A stretch of DNA of 64,000 nucleotides from Georgenia satyanarayanai (GCF_900116375.1 NZ_UETB01000003.1:234890-298889); one strand, 5' to 3'; positions 11,282-21,181 are shown, numbered from the stretch's first letter. Translations and numbers: made by a program. Notes: a model not told the origin generated them from the sequence alone.

Positions 11282-12403
11282 GTGGTCGTCGTCGTCGTGG
11301 CACCGGACTCCTTCAAGGGGACCGCGAGCGCTGCCGCCGTCGCCTCGGCGATGGCGCGCGGGGTGCGCAGGGCCCTCGGCCCGGCAGCGGACGTCCGCGA
11401 GATCCCCATGGCCGACGGCGGTGAGGGCACCCTCGACGCCGTCGTCGCCGCCCTGGGCGGCGCCGTCCGCACCGCCGCCGTCCACGACGCGCTGGGGCGC
11501 CCGCGCACGGGCCGCTACGGGCTGGCCGGGGGCACCGCCGTCGTCGAGACCGCCGAGGGCACCGGCCTGCCGCACGTCACCGATGTCGCCCTCCAGCCAC
11601 TGCGCGCGGACAGTCGCGGCGCCGGTGAGCTCGTCCGTGCCACCCTCGACGACGGCGCCGACGAGATCATCCTCGGCCTGGGCGGCTCCGCCTCCACCGA
11701 CGGCGGGACCGGCCTCCTCTCCGCCCTCGGTGCCCGGTTTCTCGACGACGACGGCGCTCCGGTCCCGCCCGGCGGCGCCGGCCTGTCCGAGGTCGCGTCC
11801 GTCGACCTCGCCGGGCTGCACCCGCGGGCACGGACGGTGCGGTGGCGGGTGGCCGTCGACGTCGACAACCCGCTCCTCGGCCCGCGCGGAGCCGCGCGGG
11901 TCTTCGCGCCGCAGAAGGGCGCCGGCCCGGAGGAGGTCGAGCGGCTCGAGCGCGGGCTCGACCACCTCGCGCAGGTCCTCGACGCCGAGGAGCTCGCCCG
12001 GACACCCGGGTGCGGCGCGGCCGGCGGCCTTCCCCTCTCGCTCGGCGCCCTGCTCGGCGCCCGCACGGAGCCCGGCTCCTCGCTCGTCGCCGACGCGGTC
12101 GGACTGCCCGCGGCGCTGGCCGACGCGGACCTCGTCCTCACCGGCGAGGGCTGCCTGGACGAGCAGTCCCTCTCCGGGAAGGTCGTCGCCGCCGTCCGGG
12201 CGCTCACACCGCCCGGTTGCGCCGTCGTCGTCGTCGCCGGGCGGGTGGAGCTGTCACCGGCCCAGGTGCGTGCCGCGGGCCTGACGGCCGCCCTGCCGAT
12301 CACGTCGGGGCCGGTCGACCTGAGCGCACTCGCCGCGCGCACGCCCCTGCTCGTCGAGGCCACCACCGCCGACGCCTGCACACTGCTCCACCACCGGCTC
12401 TGA
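11282..12403 (+). CDS. glycerate kinase (GckA/GlxK family)
   Basis: Phosphorylates D-glycerate, probably to 2-phosphoglycerate (class I enzymes), feeding lower glycolysis from glyoxylate or serine breakdown. The 373 residues start with the family hallmark VAPDSFKG and contain MADGGEGT, GLGGSASTDGG and GEGCLDEQSLSGK. GTG 11282 is chosen because the family begins a few residues before APDSFKG and a G-rich ribosome site (GGGTGGGGGG) lies upstream. GTG 11255 is an alternative that would add nine residues. A TACGCT -10-like element lies near 11240. Confidence 0.9.
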   Translation: MVVVVVAPDSFKGTASAAAVASAMARGVRRALGPAADVREIPMADGGEGTLDAVVAALGGAVRTAAVHDALGRPRTGRYGLAGGTAVVETAEGTGLPHVTDVALQPLRADSRGAGELVRATLDDGADEIILGLGGSASTDGGTGLLSALGARFLDDDGAPVPPGGAGLSEVASVDLAGLHPRARTVRWRVAVDVDNPLLGPRGAARVFAPQKGAGPEEVERLERGLDHLAQVLDAEELARTPGCGAAGGLPLSLGALLGARTEPGSSLVADAVGLPAALADADLVLTGEGCLDEQSLSGKVVAAVRALTPPGCAVVVVAGRVELSPAQVRAAGLTAALPITSGPVDLSALAARTPLLVEATTADACTLLHHRL

Positions 12404-12572
12404 CCCACGCACGCCGGCCGCGCCGGGGCGCAGGCGGGCCGTTGCGCTAATGTGGCGCACACCACCCCTGGACGCGAGGAGAGCGTGATGGGGTCCTCGG
12501 CGCCGCGGCAACGAGGCCCGGGGCGCGTCCCCCGAGCCTGCCTGGGGTGACGCCTCAGCGGGTCCGCCGGCC
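12404..12572. other. 169-bp gap with no supported gene
   Basis: Lies between the glycerate kinase and the GDPD gene. A 12-codon ATG reading frame near 12450 has no supporting features. No convincing promoter or hairpin was found, although it must carry the GDPD promoter if that gene is not read from upstream. Confidence 0.5.
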
Positions 12573-14360
12573 GTGACTCAGGACTCGCGGCCGTCCCCGT
12601 CGCTGCGCGATGCGGGCCGGGCAGGCCTGCGAGTGGTCGCCGCGCACTGGCGGACCTGGCTCCGGGCGGGCGTCACCTTCCAGCTCCTCACGGCGCTCGT
12701 CGCCGGTCCTGCCGTCGCCCTGCTGCTCCGTGCGGCCCTGCGCGCCGCGGGCGTCCCCGCCCTGACCGAGGCGAGCCTCGGCCAGGTGCTGCGCCATCCG
12801 GTGGCGGTCCTCCTCCTCCTCGTCCTCGCCGTCGTCGCCACCTCCGCCGCGCTCCTCCAGCACGCCGCCTTCGTCCTGCTCGCCCGCGAGCTCACCGCCG
12901 GACGCGTCCCGAGGCTGCGCGACCTGGCCGGCCAGGGAGCCGCGGCCGTGCGCCGCGCCGTCGGGCCGCAGCTCGCGATCCTCGCGCTCTACCTGCTCGT
13001 CGTCGCACCCCTCGGCGGCTTCGCGCTCGGCGCCTCGTTCGTCCGTGCCCTGGAGGTGCCGGCCTTCGTCGCCGGCGAGCTGCGCAAGACGCCGACGGGG
13101 ACAGCGGCGTGGCTGGGTGCCCTCCTCCTGCTCTGGTACCTCAACCTCCGGCTCCTGCTCCTGCCCACGGCCGTCCTGGCGTCCGGCCGCACGCCTGCCG
13201 CCGCCGTCGTCGAGAGCTGGCGCGCCACCAGGGGCCGTGCCGTTCCGCTGGCAGCGGCCGCGGGAGCACTGTGGGTCCTCGCGGCGCTCTGCGTCGCCGC
13301 GCTCGCCGCCGGGGCCGTCACCGCCACCAGGGTCGCCGACGCCCTGTGGCCGGCTGCCTCGCCGGTCGTGGCCGGTCTCGCGCTCGCCCTCGCCCAGACC
13401 GTCGTCGTGGCGGGTGGCGGGCTGGCCGCGGCCGTCGTCGCCGTCGCGCTGCTCACCCTGCTCTCGGTGCACCCACCGGTGGTCGGCGCGGGGCCCGCAC
13501 CTGCCGGGGCGCCGCAGACGGTCGCGGTGGTCGTCGCCGGTGCCCTCGTCACCGGGGCCGCCGTCGTCGCCGCGGCCGGCCTCACCGCCGTCCCCGAGCA
13601 GACCACGCTCGTCATCGCCCATCGCGGGGCGACCGACGGCGCCGTGGAGAACACCCTCGAGTCGCTGGAGGCGGCGGCCCGTCTCGGCGTCGACGTCGTC
13701 GAGCTCGACGTCGTCCAGGCCGCCGACGGCGGGCTCGTCGTCTTCCACGACACCACCCTGGGCCGACTCGCGGGGATCGACCGCGGCGTCGCTGACCTGA
13801 CGACGGCGCAGCTCACCGCGACGACGGTGCGTCAGGCGGGCCACGAGTCGACCATCCCCAGCTTTGCCGCCTTCGCCGCGCGCGCGGCCGAGCTGGACGT
13901 CCCGCTGCTCGTCGAGATCAAGGAGCACGGCCGTGAGCGCGGTGACCCCGTCGGTGACGTCGTCGCCGTCCTGGAGACCCACGGTCTCGCGGACAGCTCC
14001 TACGTCCAGGCGCTCGCCCCCCGCACCGTGACGGAGATCGAGACCCGCTTCCCCCACGTGCGAGCCGGTGGTGTCGTTGCCATCCTCCGCGGACGCCTGG
14101 ACCCGGGCGCCACCGACTTCCTCACCATCGAGCAGGGCTCCTACTCCCCGGAGCTGCTGCGGCAGGCACACACCGCGGGCGTGCAGGTGTTCGTCTGGAC
14201 CGTCACCGACCCTCGGCAGGTCCGGGTCTTCACGAGGGACGGCGTCGACGGGCTCATCACCTCGGCCCCCGGCACAGCGCTCGAGCAGCGCGCCGCGGTC
14301 GCCGCGGAGACCGGCGTGTCGGACCGCCTTGCGGACGCCGTGCGCGACCTCGTCAGCTGA
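12573..14360 (+). CDS. membrane-anchored glycerophosphodiester phosphodiesterase
   Basis: A 595-residue protein. Residues 1-345 form a multi-helix membrane domain of the GDPD-membrane family (about eight helices). The C-terminal part is a GDPD TIM barrel with IAHRGATDGAVENTLES (catalytic His/Arg and Glu), ELDV (metal Glu/Asp) and VFHD (second catalytic His). It would cleave glycerophosphodiesters or teichoic-acid-like polymers to glycerol-3-phosphate and an alcohol. GTG 12573 is the first plausible start but has no clear ribosome site. The gene ends inside the convergent SURF1 gene, overlapping it by 8 bp. Confidence 0.88.
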   Translation: MTQDSRPSPSLRDAGRAGLRVVAAHWRTWLRAGVTFQLLTALVAGPAVALLLRAALRAAGVPALTEASLGQVLRHPVAVLLLLVLAVVATSAALLQHAAFVLLARELTAGRVPRLRDLAGQGAAAVRRAVGPQLAILALYLLVVAPLGGFALGASFVRALEVPAFVAGELRKTPTGTAAWLGALLLLWYLNLRLLLLPTAVLASGRTPAAAVVESWRATRGRAVPLAAAAGALWVLAALCVAALAAGAVTATRVADALWPAASPVVAGLALALAQTVVVAGGGLAAAVVAVALLTLLSVHPPVVGAGPAPAGAPQTVAVVVAGALVTGAAVVAAAGLTAVPEQTTLVIAHRGATDGAVENTLESLEAAARLGVDVVELDVVQAADGGLVVFHDTTLGRLAGIDRGVADLTTAQLTATTVRQAGHESTIPSFAAFAARAAELDVPLLVEIKEHGRERGDPVGDVVAVLETHGLADSSYVQALAPRTVTEIETRFPHVRAGGVVAILRGRLDPGATDFLTIEQGSYSPELLRQAHTAGVQVFVWTVTDPRQVRVFTRDGVDGLITSAPGTALEQRAAVAAETGVSDRLADAVRDLVS

Positions 14361-15189
14361 GCGGGGCGCGCGCCCGGTCCGCCTGGGCCAGACGTCCCTC
14401 GCGCACGTCGTCGCGCAGGATCTTGACCCAGAAGACGACGGCGAACAGCGCGAAGGCCCACCACTCGACGGCGTAGGCCAGACTCTGGAGGTTCGGGTCG
14501 ACGTCGAGCTCGTCCACGGGGGACGGCGCCGGGGCGAGACCGCCGGGCTGCGCGGGCTCCTCCAGGACGAGGTAGGCGCTGTACATGGGTGTCCCCCACA
14601 GGCCCGCGAGCTCCCCGGCGCTGATGCCGCCGGCGAACCCCTCGGGCAGGCCGGACTCCCCCGCGGCCTCGGAGTCGCTCAGCACCCCGACGATCTCCAG
14701 CCGGGCGGTCGGTGGCGGGGCCGTCACGTCCGTCCCGCCCGCGGCACCCGCCTCCAGCCGGTCCGCGGTCCGCAGCCAGCCGCGCAGGACCGGCATGATC
14801 GCGCCGTCGTGCGGGCCGCCGTCGACGTGGAAGGCCGTGACGACCATGAGGGCGTCCCGCCCGCCGACGGTGCGGCCGGCCACGAGGACCTGCTGCTCGG
14901 GGTCGAAGCGGCCCTCGAGGCTGACCCGGCGCCCGAAGTGCTCCGCGCCGAAGGCGGTCTGCGGGGCGAGCACCTCGGTGATCGGCACGGCCGGCGCGGC
15001 CATGAGCTCCTCACGCTCGATCCGCGCGGCCTCCTGCCCGCGGATCCCGGCGCGGTCCAGCTGCCAGAAGCCCAGACGCGTGCACACCGAGGCCACGACG
15101 ACGACGAGCAGCAGGAGGACGAGCATCCGTCTCGTCGTCGCCGCCCGCAGCCAGTCGCGGGCGTCGGCACGCTGGGCGGTGGGGGGCAC
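14353..15189 (-). CDS. SURF1-family cytochrome oxidase assembly protein
   Basis: A 278-residue protein with the SURF1 layout: an N-terminal helix (about 22-40) followed by the hallmark GFWQLDRAG, a large extracytoplasmic domain with GRFDPEQQVLVAGRT and VLRGWLR, and a C-terminal helix (about 240-260). SURF1 assists heme a insertion into cytochrome aa3 oxidase. No oxidase genes are nearby. GTG 15189 has TACCCT ending 6 bases upstream, so the mRNA is probably leaderless. Its last codons and stop (TCAGCTGA) are palindromic and shared with the convergent GDPD gene. Confidence 0.88.
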   Translation of the reverse strand: MPPTAQRADARDWLRAATTRRMLVLLLLVVVVASVCTRLGFWQLDRAGIRGQEAARIEREELMAAPAVPITEVLAPQTAFGAEHFGRRVSLEGRFDPEQQVLVAGRTVGGRDALMVVTAFHVDGGPHDGAIMPVLRGWLRTADRLEAGAAGGTDVTAPPPTARLEIVGVLSDSEAAGESGLPEGFAGGISAGELAGLWGTPMYSAYLVLEEPAQPGGLAPAPSPVDELDVDPNLQSLAYAVEWWAFALFAVVFWVKILRDDVREGRLAQADRARAPLS

Positions 15190-15195
15190 GTTCCC

Positions 15196-15201
15196 AGGGT
15201 A
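15196..15201 (-). promoter_or_regulatory. -10 element of a leaderless promoter (SURF1)
   Basis: TACCCT on the minus strand, 6 bases before the GTG at 15189. The same hexamer stands 6-7 bases before tsaB and tsaD. Confidence 0.55.
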
Positions 15202-15275
15202 GTTCGCCCCGCGGACCGCACGGGCCTAGGACCTTCTCCGGTGGCTCGTGCGCCCAAAGACCGCAAGGCTGGGAA

Positions 15276-15288
15276 GCGACCACCGACA
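15276..15288 (+). repeat. 13-mer leader repeat, copy 1
   Basis: GCGACCACCGACA, 13 bases before the xfp start. An identical copy lies at 17879-17891 upstream of pta. Confidence 0.5.
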
Positions 15289-15301
15289 AGGGAGCTGCCC
15301 C

Positions 15302-17791
15302 ATGAGTACTGCCTCCGTCCCCGTCACGACCGGCGCGTGGCGCCGCCGCACGCGTCCCTCCGTGGACGACGAGACCCTCGCCCGCCTCGACGCCTGGTGG
15401 CGCGCGGCGAACTACCTGTCTGTCGGCCAGATCTACCTCCTCGACAACCCGCTGCTGCGCGAGCCGCTACGTCCCGAGCACGTCAAGCCCCGCCTCCTCG
15501 GCCACTGGGGCACCACACCCGGGCTCAACTTCCTCTACGCCCACGCCAACCGCGCCATCCAGGACCGCGAGCAGCCGATGATGTACATCACCGGCCCCGG
15601 CCACGGCGGGCCCGGCCTCGTCGCCAACACCTACCTCGAGGGCACCTACTCCGAGGTCTACTCCGACATCACCCAGGACGCCGAGGGCCTGCGGCGGCTC
15701 TTCCGGCAGTTCTCCTTCCCCGGCGGCATCCCCTCCCACGTGGCCCCCGAGACGCCCGGCTCCATCCACGAGGGCGGCGAGCTCGGCTACGCCCTGTCCC
15801 ACGCCTACGGCGCCGCCTTCGACAACCCCGACCTCCTCGTCCTCGCCGTCGTCGGCGACGGCGAGGCGGAGACCGGGCCGCTCGCGACGAGCTGGCACTC
15901 GACGAAGTTCGTCAACCCCCGCACCGACGGCGTCGTCCTGCCCGTCCTCCACCTCAACGGGTACAAGATCGCCAACCCCACGGTGCTCGCCCGCATCGAG
16001 GAGGACGAGCTCACCGACCTCATGCGCGGCTACGGCCACCGGCCCTACGTGTTCACCGCGGGCTTCGACGACGAGGAGCCGGCCTCGGTCCACGCACGGT
16101 TCGCCGCGCTGCTCGACGAGGTCCTCGACGAGATCGCCGAGATCAAGCAGCGAGCCGCGCAGACCGAGCCGGAGGAGGTCGAGCGGCCGCAGTGGCCGAT
16201 GATCGTCATGCGCACCCCCAAGGGCTGGACCTGCCCGAAGGTCATCGACGGCCAGCAGGTCGAGGGCTCGTGGCGCTCCCACCAGGTGCCGCTGTCCAGC
16301 GCGCGCGACACCCCCGAGCACATGAAGGTCCTCGAGGACTGGATGCGCGGCTACCGCCCCGAGGAGCTCTTCGACGCCGACGGCCACCTCGTCGACGACG
16401 TCGCCGCGCTCGCCCCCGCCGGCCAGCTGCGGATGAGCGACAACCCGAGCACGAACGGCGGCCTGCTCCTGCGGGACCTGCGCCTGCCGGACATGCGGGA
16501 CTTCGCCGTCGACGTCCCCTCCCCCGGCGGCGCCGTCACCGAGGCAACCCGGGTGCTGGGCCAGTGGCTCACCGAGGTCATCCGCCGCAACCCGGACAAC
16601 TTCCGGCTCTTCGGCCCGGACGAGGTCGCCTCCAACCGGCTCCAGGCCGTCTACGACGTCACCGCCAAGCAGTGGAACGCCGAGATGGTGCCCACGGACC
16701 GCGAGGAGCACCTCGCTCGCGCGGGCCGCGTCATGGAGGTCCTCTCCGAGCACCAGTGCCAGGGGTGGCTCGAGGGCTACCTCCTCACCGGGCGCCACGG
16801 CCTGTTCACGTCCTACGAGGCCTTCATCCACATCGTCGACTCGATGGTCAACCAGCACGCGAAGTGGCTCAAGGTCACCGACGAGCTCGAGTGGCGCCGG
16901 CCCATCGCCTCCCTCAACTACCTGCTGTCCTCCCACGTGTGGCGCCAGGACCACAACGGCTTCTCCCACCAGGACCCCGGCTTCATCGACCACGTCGTCA
17001 ACAAGGGCGCCGACATCGTGCGCGTCTACCTGCCGCCGGACACGAACACGCTGCTGGCCACCTACGACCACGTGCTGCGCACCCGCCAGTACGTCAACGT
17101 CGTCGTCGCCGGCAAGCAGCCCGGCCCGGACTTCCTCACGATCGAGGAGGCGCAGGACCACTGCCACCGCGGGGTGGGCATCTGGGAGTGGGCCGGCACG
17201 GAGGAGGAGGGCCAGGACCCCGACGTCGTGCTCGTCTGCGCCGGTGACATCCCCACCATCGAGGTGCTCGCCGCCGCCGACCTCCTGCGCCAGCACCTGC
17301 CCGAGCTGCGGGTGCGGGTGGTCAACGTCGTCGACCTCATGCGGCTCCAGGACGAGAAGGAGCACCCGCACGGGATGAGCAACCGGGACTTCGACACCGT
17401 CTTCACCACCGACCGGCCGGTGATCTTCGCCTACCACGGCTACCCGTGGCTCATCCACCGCCTCACCTACCGGCGCACGGGCCACGCCAACCTCCACGTC
17501 CGCGGCTACAAGGAGGAGGGCACGACGACGACGCCCTTCGACATGGTCATGCTCAACGACCTCGACCGCTACCACCTCGTCATGGACGTCATCGACCGGG
17601 TGCCGGGGCTGGGCTCGCGGTACGCGGGCCTGCGCCAGCGGATGGCCGACGCCCGCCTCGCCGCGCGCCGCTACACCCGCGAGCACGGCACCGACATCCC
17701 CGAGGTCGCCGAGTGGCAGTGGCCCGACGTCGGGGAGACGGGCACCGCCTCGGGCGGACCGACGTACGACACCGGCGGCGACAACGCGTGA
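15302..17791 (+). CDS. xfp: xylulose-5-phosphate/fructose-6-phosphate phosphoketolase
   Basis: A thiamine-diphosphate enzyme that splits xylulose-5-P or fructose-6-P with phosphate to acetyl phosphate plus glyceraldehyde-3-P or erythrose-4-P. The 829 residues are full length. Signatures: [41 protein letters not shown], and the ThDP/Mg motif [19 protein letters not shown]. The ATG at 15302 follows a GGGAG ribosome site. It stands upstream of pta and ackA, so acetyl phosphate can be turned into acetyl-CoA or into acetate and ATP. This gives a carbon-conserving alternative to glycolysis and pyruvate decarboxylation. Confidence 0.97.
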   Translation: MSTASVPVTTGAWRRRTRPSVDDETLARLDAWWRAANYLSVGQIYLLDNPLLREPLRPEHVKPRLLGHWGTTPGLNFLYAHANRAIQDREQPMMYITGPGHGGPGLVANTYLEGTYSEVYSDITQDAEGLRRLFRQFSFPGGIPSHVAPETPGSIHEGGELGYALSHAYGAAFDNPDLLVLAVVGDGEAETGPLATSWHSTKFVNPRTDGVVLPVLHLNGYKIANPTVLARIEEDELTDLMRGYGHRPYVFTAGFDDEEPASVHARFAALLDEVLDEIAEIKQRAAQTEPEEVERPQWPMIVMRTPKGWTCPKVIDGQQVEGSWRSHQVPLSSARDTPEHMKVLEDWMRGYRPEELFDADGHLVDDVAALAPAGQLRMSDNPSTNGGLLLRDLRLPDMRDFAVDVPSPGGAVTEATRVLGQWLTEVIRRNPDNFRLFGPDEVASNRLQAVYDVTAKQWNAEMVPTDREEHLARAGRVMEVLSEHQCQGWLEGYLLTGRHGLFTSYEAFIHIVDSMVNQHAKWLKVTDELEWRRPIASLNYLLSSHVWRQDHNGFSHQDPGFIDHVVNKGADIVRVYLPPDTNTLLATYDHVLRTRQYVNVVVAGKQPGPDFLTIEEAQDHCHRGVGIWEWAGTEEEGQDPDVVLVCAGDIPTIEVLAAADLLRQHLPELRVRVVNVVDLMRLQDEKEHPHGMSNRDFDTVFTTDRPVIFAYHGYPWLIHRLTYRRTGHANLHVRGYKEEGTTTTPFDMVMLNDLDRYHLVMDVIDRVPGLGSRYAGLRQRMADARLAARRYTREHGTDIPEVAEWQWPDVGETGTASGGPTYDTGGDNA

Positions 17792-17798
17792 GCCGCCC

Positions 17799-17858
17799 GG
17801 GGGCACCGGACGTGGCCGGGCACACACGACCAACCGGGACAAAGTCCCAGGTGCCCCC
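17799..17858 (+). promoter_or_regulatory. nested inverted repeats between xfp and pta
   Basis: Outer arms GGGGGCACC (17799-17807) and GGTGCCCCC (17850-17858) enclose an inner inverted repeat GGGAC-aaa-GTCCC (17836-17848). The outer pair could form a terminator or attenuator after xfp. The inner one resembles a dimeric regulator site. This lies in the 120-bp gap before pta. Confidence 0.45.
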
Positions 17859-17878
17859 GCGGCCGCCGGGAGAGACTG

Positions 17879-17891
17879 GCGACCACCGACA
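17879..17891 (+). repeat. 13-mer leader repeat, copy 2
   Basis: GCGACCACCGACA, 20 bases before the pta start. Identical to the element at 15276-15288 upstream of xfp. Confidence 0.5.
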
Positions 17892-17911
17892 CAGCACTGA
17901 GAGGAGACGTC

Positions 17912-19984
17912 GTGGCGCGCAGCATCTACATCGCCTCACCGGAGGGTGACACCGGGAAGTCGACCATCGCGCTCGGCCTGGTCGACCTGTTCGTCAGGCG
18001 GGTGGAGCGCGTCGGCATCTTCCGACCGGTGGTCCACGCCGGGGACGAGCCGGACAACGTCCTGGAGCTCCTCCTGTCCCACGACGGCGTCGACCTCGCC
18101 TACGAGGACTGCGTCGGCGTCACCTACGACGAGGTCCACGCCGACGAGACGGCGGCCCTCACGCGGATCGTCGAGCGCTTCCACGCCGTCGAGCAGCGCA
18201 GTGACATCGTCGTCGTCGTCGGCTCGGACTACACCGACGTCGCCGGCCCGGCCGAGCTCTCCTTCAACGGGCGCGCCGCCGCGAACATCGGCGCACCGGT
18301 GCTGCTCACGGTGCGCGGGCTGGACCGCACCATCGAGGAGATCCGGCAGGTCGTCGACATCGCCTCGGCCGAGCTGCGCTCCGACCACGCGACCGTCGCC
18401 GCCGTCGCCGTCAACCGCTGCGAGGCCGAGCGGATCGAGGAGGTGCGCGCCGCCGTCGCAGGCCTGGACGTACCGGTGTGGGCCTTCCCCGAGCTCCCGC
18501 TCCTCTCGGCCGCGACGATCGCCGACCTCGTCGCGGCCCTGGACGGCACGGTCATCGCCGGTGACGAGGACCTGCTCACCCGCGAGGCGGAGTCGATCCT
18601 CGTGTGCGGGATGAACGTCGAGCACATCCTCGAGCGGCTCAAGGAGGGCCAGCTCGCCATCGCCGCCGGAGACCGCTCGGAGGTCCTCATCGCGCTCGCG
18701 GCGGCACACGCGTCGCAGAACTTCCCCTCCCTCGCCGGGATCGTCCTCAACGGCGGCTACGAGCCCAACGCGGAGGTCCGCACGCTCGTCGAGGGCCTGG
18801 GCCGCTCGCTGCCGATCGTCACGACCGAGCACAACACCTACGAGTCGGCACGCATCGCCTCGACCACCCGCGGCCTCATCTCCCGGGGCAGCCAGCGCAA
18901 GCGGGACCTCGCCCTGAGCGCCTTCGAGCGCAACGTCGACGGCGACGCCGTCCTCGCGGCGCTCGACGTCCCGCGCAGCTCGGTCGTCACCCCGCTCATG
19001 TTCGAGGCCGAGCTCCTCGAGCGGGCACGCGGGGACCGCAAGCACATCGTGCTGCCCGAGGGCACCGACGACCGCATCCTGCGGGCCGCCAGCACGCTGC
19101 TCTCCCGCGGCGTCGCCGACCTCACGCTCCTCGGCAACGAGAGTGCCGTGCGCGACCGGGCCAGCGACCTGGGCCTGGACATCGAGGCCGCCCAGATCAT
19201 CGAGCCCCGCACGAGCGAGTGGCTGCAGCCCTTCGCCGAGGAGTACACCCGCCTGCGGGCCCACCGCGGCATGACGATGGAGAGGGCGCTGGAGGTCCTC
19301 CCGAGCGTCTCGTACTTCGGCACGATGATGGTCCACCTCGGCCACGCGGACGGCATGGTCTCCGGCGCGCAGCACACGACCGCGCACACCATCAAGCCCT
19401 CCTTCGAGATCATCAAGACGCGCCCCGGCACGTCGATCGTCTCCTCGGTCTTCCTCATGTGCCTGGCCGACCGGGTGCTCGTCTACGGCGACTGCGCCGT
19501 CAACCCCGACCCCGACGCCGAGCAGCTCGCCGACATCGCGATCTCCTCCGCCGAGACCTCCGCCCAGTTCGGCATCGACCCGCGGATCGCGATGCTGTCC
19601 TACTCCACGGGCACCTCGGGCAGCGGCGCCGACGTCGACAAGGTGCGGGCGGCCACCGAGCTCGTCCGCGAGCGCCGGCCCGACCTCTTCGTCGAGGGCC
19701 CGATCCAGTACGACGCCGCCGTGGACGCCTCGGTCGCGCAGACGAAGCTGCCGGAGTCCGACGTCGCGGGCAAGGCCACCGTCTTCGTCTTCCCCGACCT
19801 CAACACGGGCAACAACACCTACAAGGCCGTGCAGCGCTCGGCGGGGGCCGTGGCGATCGGGCCGGTGCTCCAGGGCCTGAACAAGCCTGTCAACGACCTC
19901 TCCCGGGGCGCCCTGGTCCAGGACATCGTCAACACCGTGGCCATCACCGCCATCCAGGCGCAGGCCAGCGAGGAGCAGCAGTGA
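17912..19984 (+). CDS. pta: phosphate acetyltransferase (long form)
   Basis: Interconverts acetyl phosphate and acetyl-CoA. The 690 residues give the long three-part form: an N-terminal P-loop domain (ASPEGDTGKSTIALGLVD), a central DRTGG domain (about 215-330), and the C-terminal catalytic PTA_PTB domain (about 365-685) with SYSTGTSGSGADVDKV and FPDLNTGNNTYKAVQR. GTG 17912 is preceded by a strong GAGAGGAG ribosome site. The stop overlaps the ackA start (GTGA), so Pta and AckA are cotranslated. It probably shares an operon or regulation with xfp 120 bp upstream. Confidence 0.97.
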   Translation: MARSIYIASPEGDTGKSTIALGLVDLFVRRVERVGIFRPVVHAGDEPDNVLELLLSHDGVDLAYEDCVGVTYDEVHADETAALTRIVERFHAVEQRSDIVVVVGSDYTDVAGPAELSFNGRAAANIGAPVLLTVRGLDRTIEEIRQVVDIASAELRSDHATVAAVAVNRCEAERIEEVRAAVAGLDVPVWAFPELPLLSAATIADLVAALDGTVIAGDEDLLTREAESILVCGMNVEHILERLKEGQLAIAAGDRSEVLIALAAAHASQNFPSLAGIVLNGGYEPNAEVRTLVEGLGRSLPIVTTEHNTYESARIASTTRGLISRGSQRKRDLALSAFERNVDGDAVLAALDVPRSSVVTPLMFEAELLERARGDRKHIVLPEGTDDRILRAASTLLSRGVADLTLLGNESAVRDRASDLGLDIEAAQIIEPRTSEWLQPFAEEYTRLRAHRGMTMERALEVLPSVSYFGTMMVHLGHADGMVSGAQHTTAHTIKPSFEIIKTRPGTSIVSSVFLMCLADRVLVYGDCAVNPDPDAEQLADIAISSAETSAQFGIDPRIAMLSYSTGTSGSGADVDKVRAATELVRERRPDLFVEGPIQYDAAVDASVAQTKLPESDVAGKATVFVFPDLNTGNNTYKAVQRSAGAVAIGPVLQGLNKPVNDLSRGALVQDIVNTVAITAIQAQASEEQQ

Positions 19985-21168
19985 GCACCACCGTCCTTGT
20001 CATCAACTCCGGCTCCTCCTCGATCAAGTACCAGCTGATCGAGCCGGAGGAGGGCGTCGTCGTCGCCTCCGGCCTCGTCGAGCGCATCGGTGAGGCGGCC
20101 GGGCTGCTGCGGCACACCTTCGAGGGCGTCGACACGCGGCTGACCGAGCCGGTCGCCGACCACGGCGCGGGCCTGCGCCGCGTCCTGGAGCTCTTCGCCG
20201 AGGTGGGGCCGGACCTCGGTGCCGCCGGGATCGTCGCCGTCGGGCACCGCGTGGTCCAGGGCGGGGCGCGCTACTCCGGCCCGGCCCTCGTCGACGAGAA
20301 GGTCCTCGCCGACATCGAGGAGCTCATCCCGCTCGCCCCCCTCCACAACCCGCCGAACCTGCGCGGGATCCAGGTGGCGCGCGAGCTGCTGCCCGACGTC
20401 CCGCACGTCGCCGTCTTCGACACCGCCTTCTTCTCCGACCTGCCCGACGCCGCCGCGACCTACGCCCTGGACCGCGAGGTGGCCAAGAGGTACCGGGTGC
20501 GCCGCTACGGCGCCCACGGCACCTCCCACCAGTACGTCTCGCGCACGGCCGCGACCGTCGTCGGCCGCCCGCTCGAGGAGCTGCGCCAGGTGGTGCTCCA
20601 CCTCGGCAACGGGGCCTCGGCCTCCGCCGTCGTCGGCGGGCGCGCCGTCGACACGTCGATGGGGATGACACCGCTCGAGGGGCTCGTCATGGGCACCCGC
20701 ACCGGGGACATCGACCCGGCGGTCATCTTCCACCTCAGCCGCAACGCCGGTTTCACGATCGACGAGATCGACGACCTGTTCAACCGGCGCTCGGGCCTCA
20801 AGGGCCTGTCGGGCCAGAACGACATGCGCGAGGTCCACGCCCTCGTCGCGGACGGTGATGCCGGGGCGAGGCTCGCGCTCGACGTCTACGCCCACCGGCT
20901 GCGCAAGTACGTCGGCGCCTACGCCGCCGTCATGGGGGGCCTGGACGTCCTGTCCTTCACCGCCGGCATCGGGGAGAACGACGACATCGTCCGCGCCGAG
21001 GCGCTGCGCGGGCTGGAGTTCCTCGGCATCGAGCTCGACGCCGCGCGCAACACCGGCCGGTTGAGCGAGCCGAAGGTCGTCTCGACCGACGGTTCGCGCG
21101 TCACGGTGCTGGTCGTGCCGACGAAGGAGGAGCAGGAGATCGCCCGCCAGACCGTCTCCCTGCTGTAG
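19981..21168 (+). CDS. ackA: acetate kinase
   Basis: Transfers the phosphoryl group of acetyl phosphate to ADP, giving acetate and ATP. The 395 residues match the family length. Motifs: VLVINSGSSSIKYQL (phosphate 1), GHRVVQGG (substrate Arg), YGAHGTSHQYVS, LHLGNGASASAV (phosphate 2) and FTAGIGEND (adenosine). GTG 19981 overlaps the pta stop. A long inverted repeat (21182-21250) follows, before the convergent aspA. Confidence 0.97.
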   Translation: MSTTVLVINSGSSSIKYQLIEPEEGVVVASGLVERIGEAAGLLRHTFEGVDTRLTEPVADHGAGLRRVLELFAEVGPDLGAAGIVAVGHRVVQGGARYSGPALVDEKVLADIEELIPLAPLHNPPNLRGIQVARELLPDVPHVAVFDTAFFSDLPDAAATYALDREVAKRYRVRRYGAHGTSHQYVSRTAATVVGRPLEELRQVVLHLGNGASASAVVGGRAVDTSMGMTPLEGLVMGTRTGDIDPAVIFHLSRNAGFTIDEIDDLFNRRSGLKGLSGQNDMREVHALVADGDAGARLALDVYAHRLRKYVGAYAAVMGGLDVLSFTAGIGENDDIVRAEALRGLEFLGIELDAARNTGRLSEPKVVSTDGSRVTVLVVPTKEEQEIARQTVSLL

Positions 21169-21181
21169 CCCCCCTCGTCGT

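Noticed and set aside
17836-17848. DosR box upstream of pta
   Set aside because: GGGAC and GTCCC are separated by 3 bases rather than the 4 of the DosR consensus, and the flanking bases do not match. Kept only as a generic inverted repeat.
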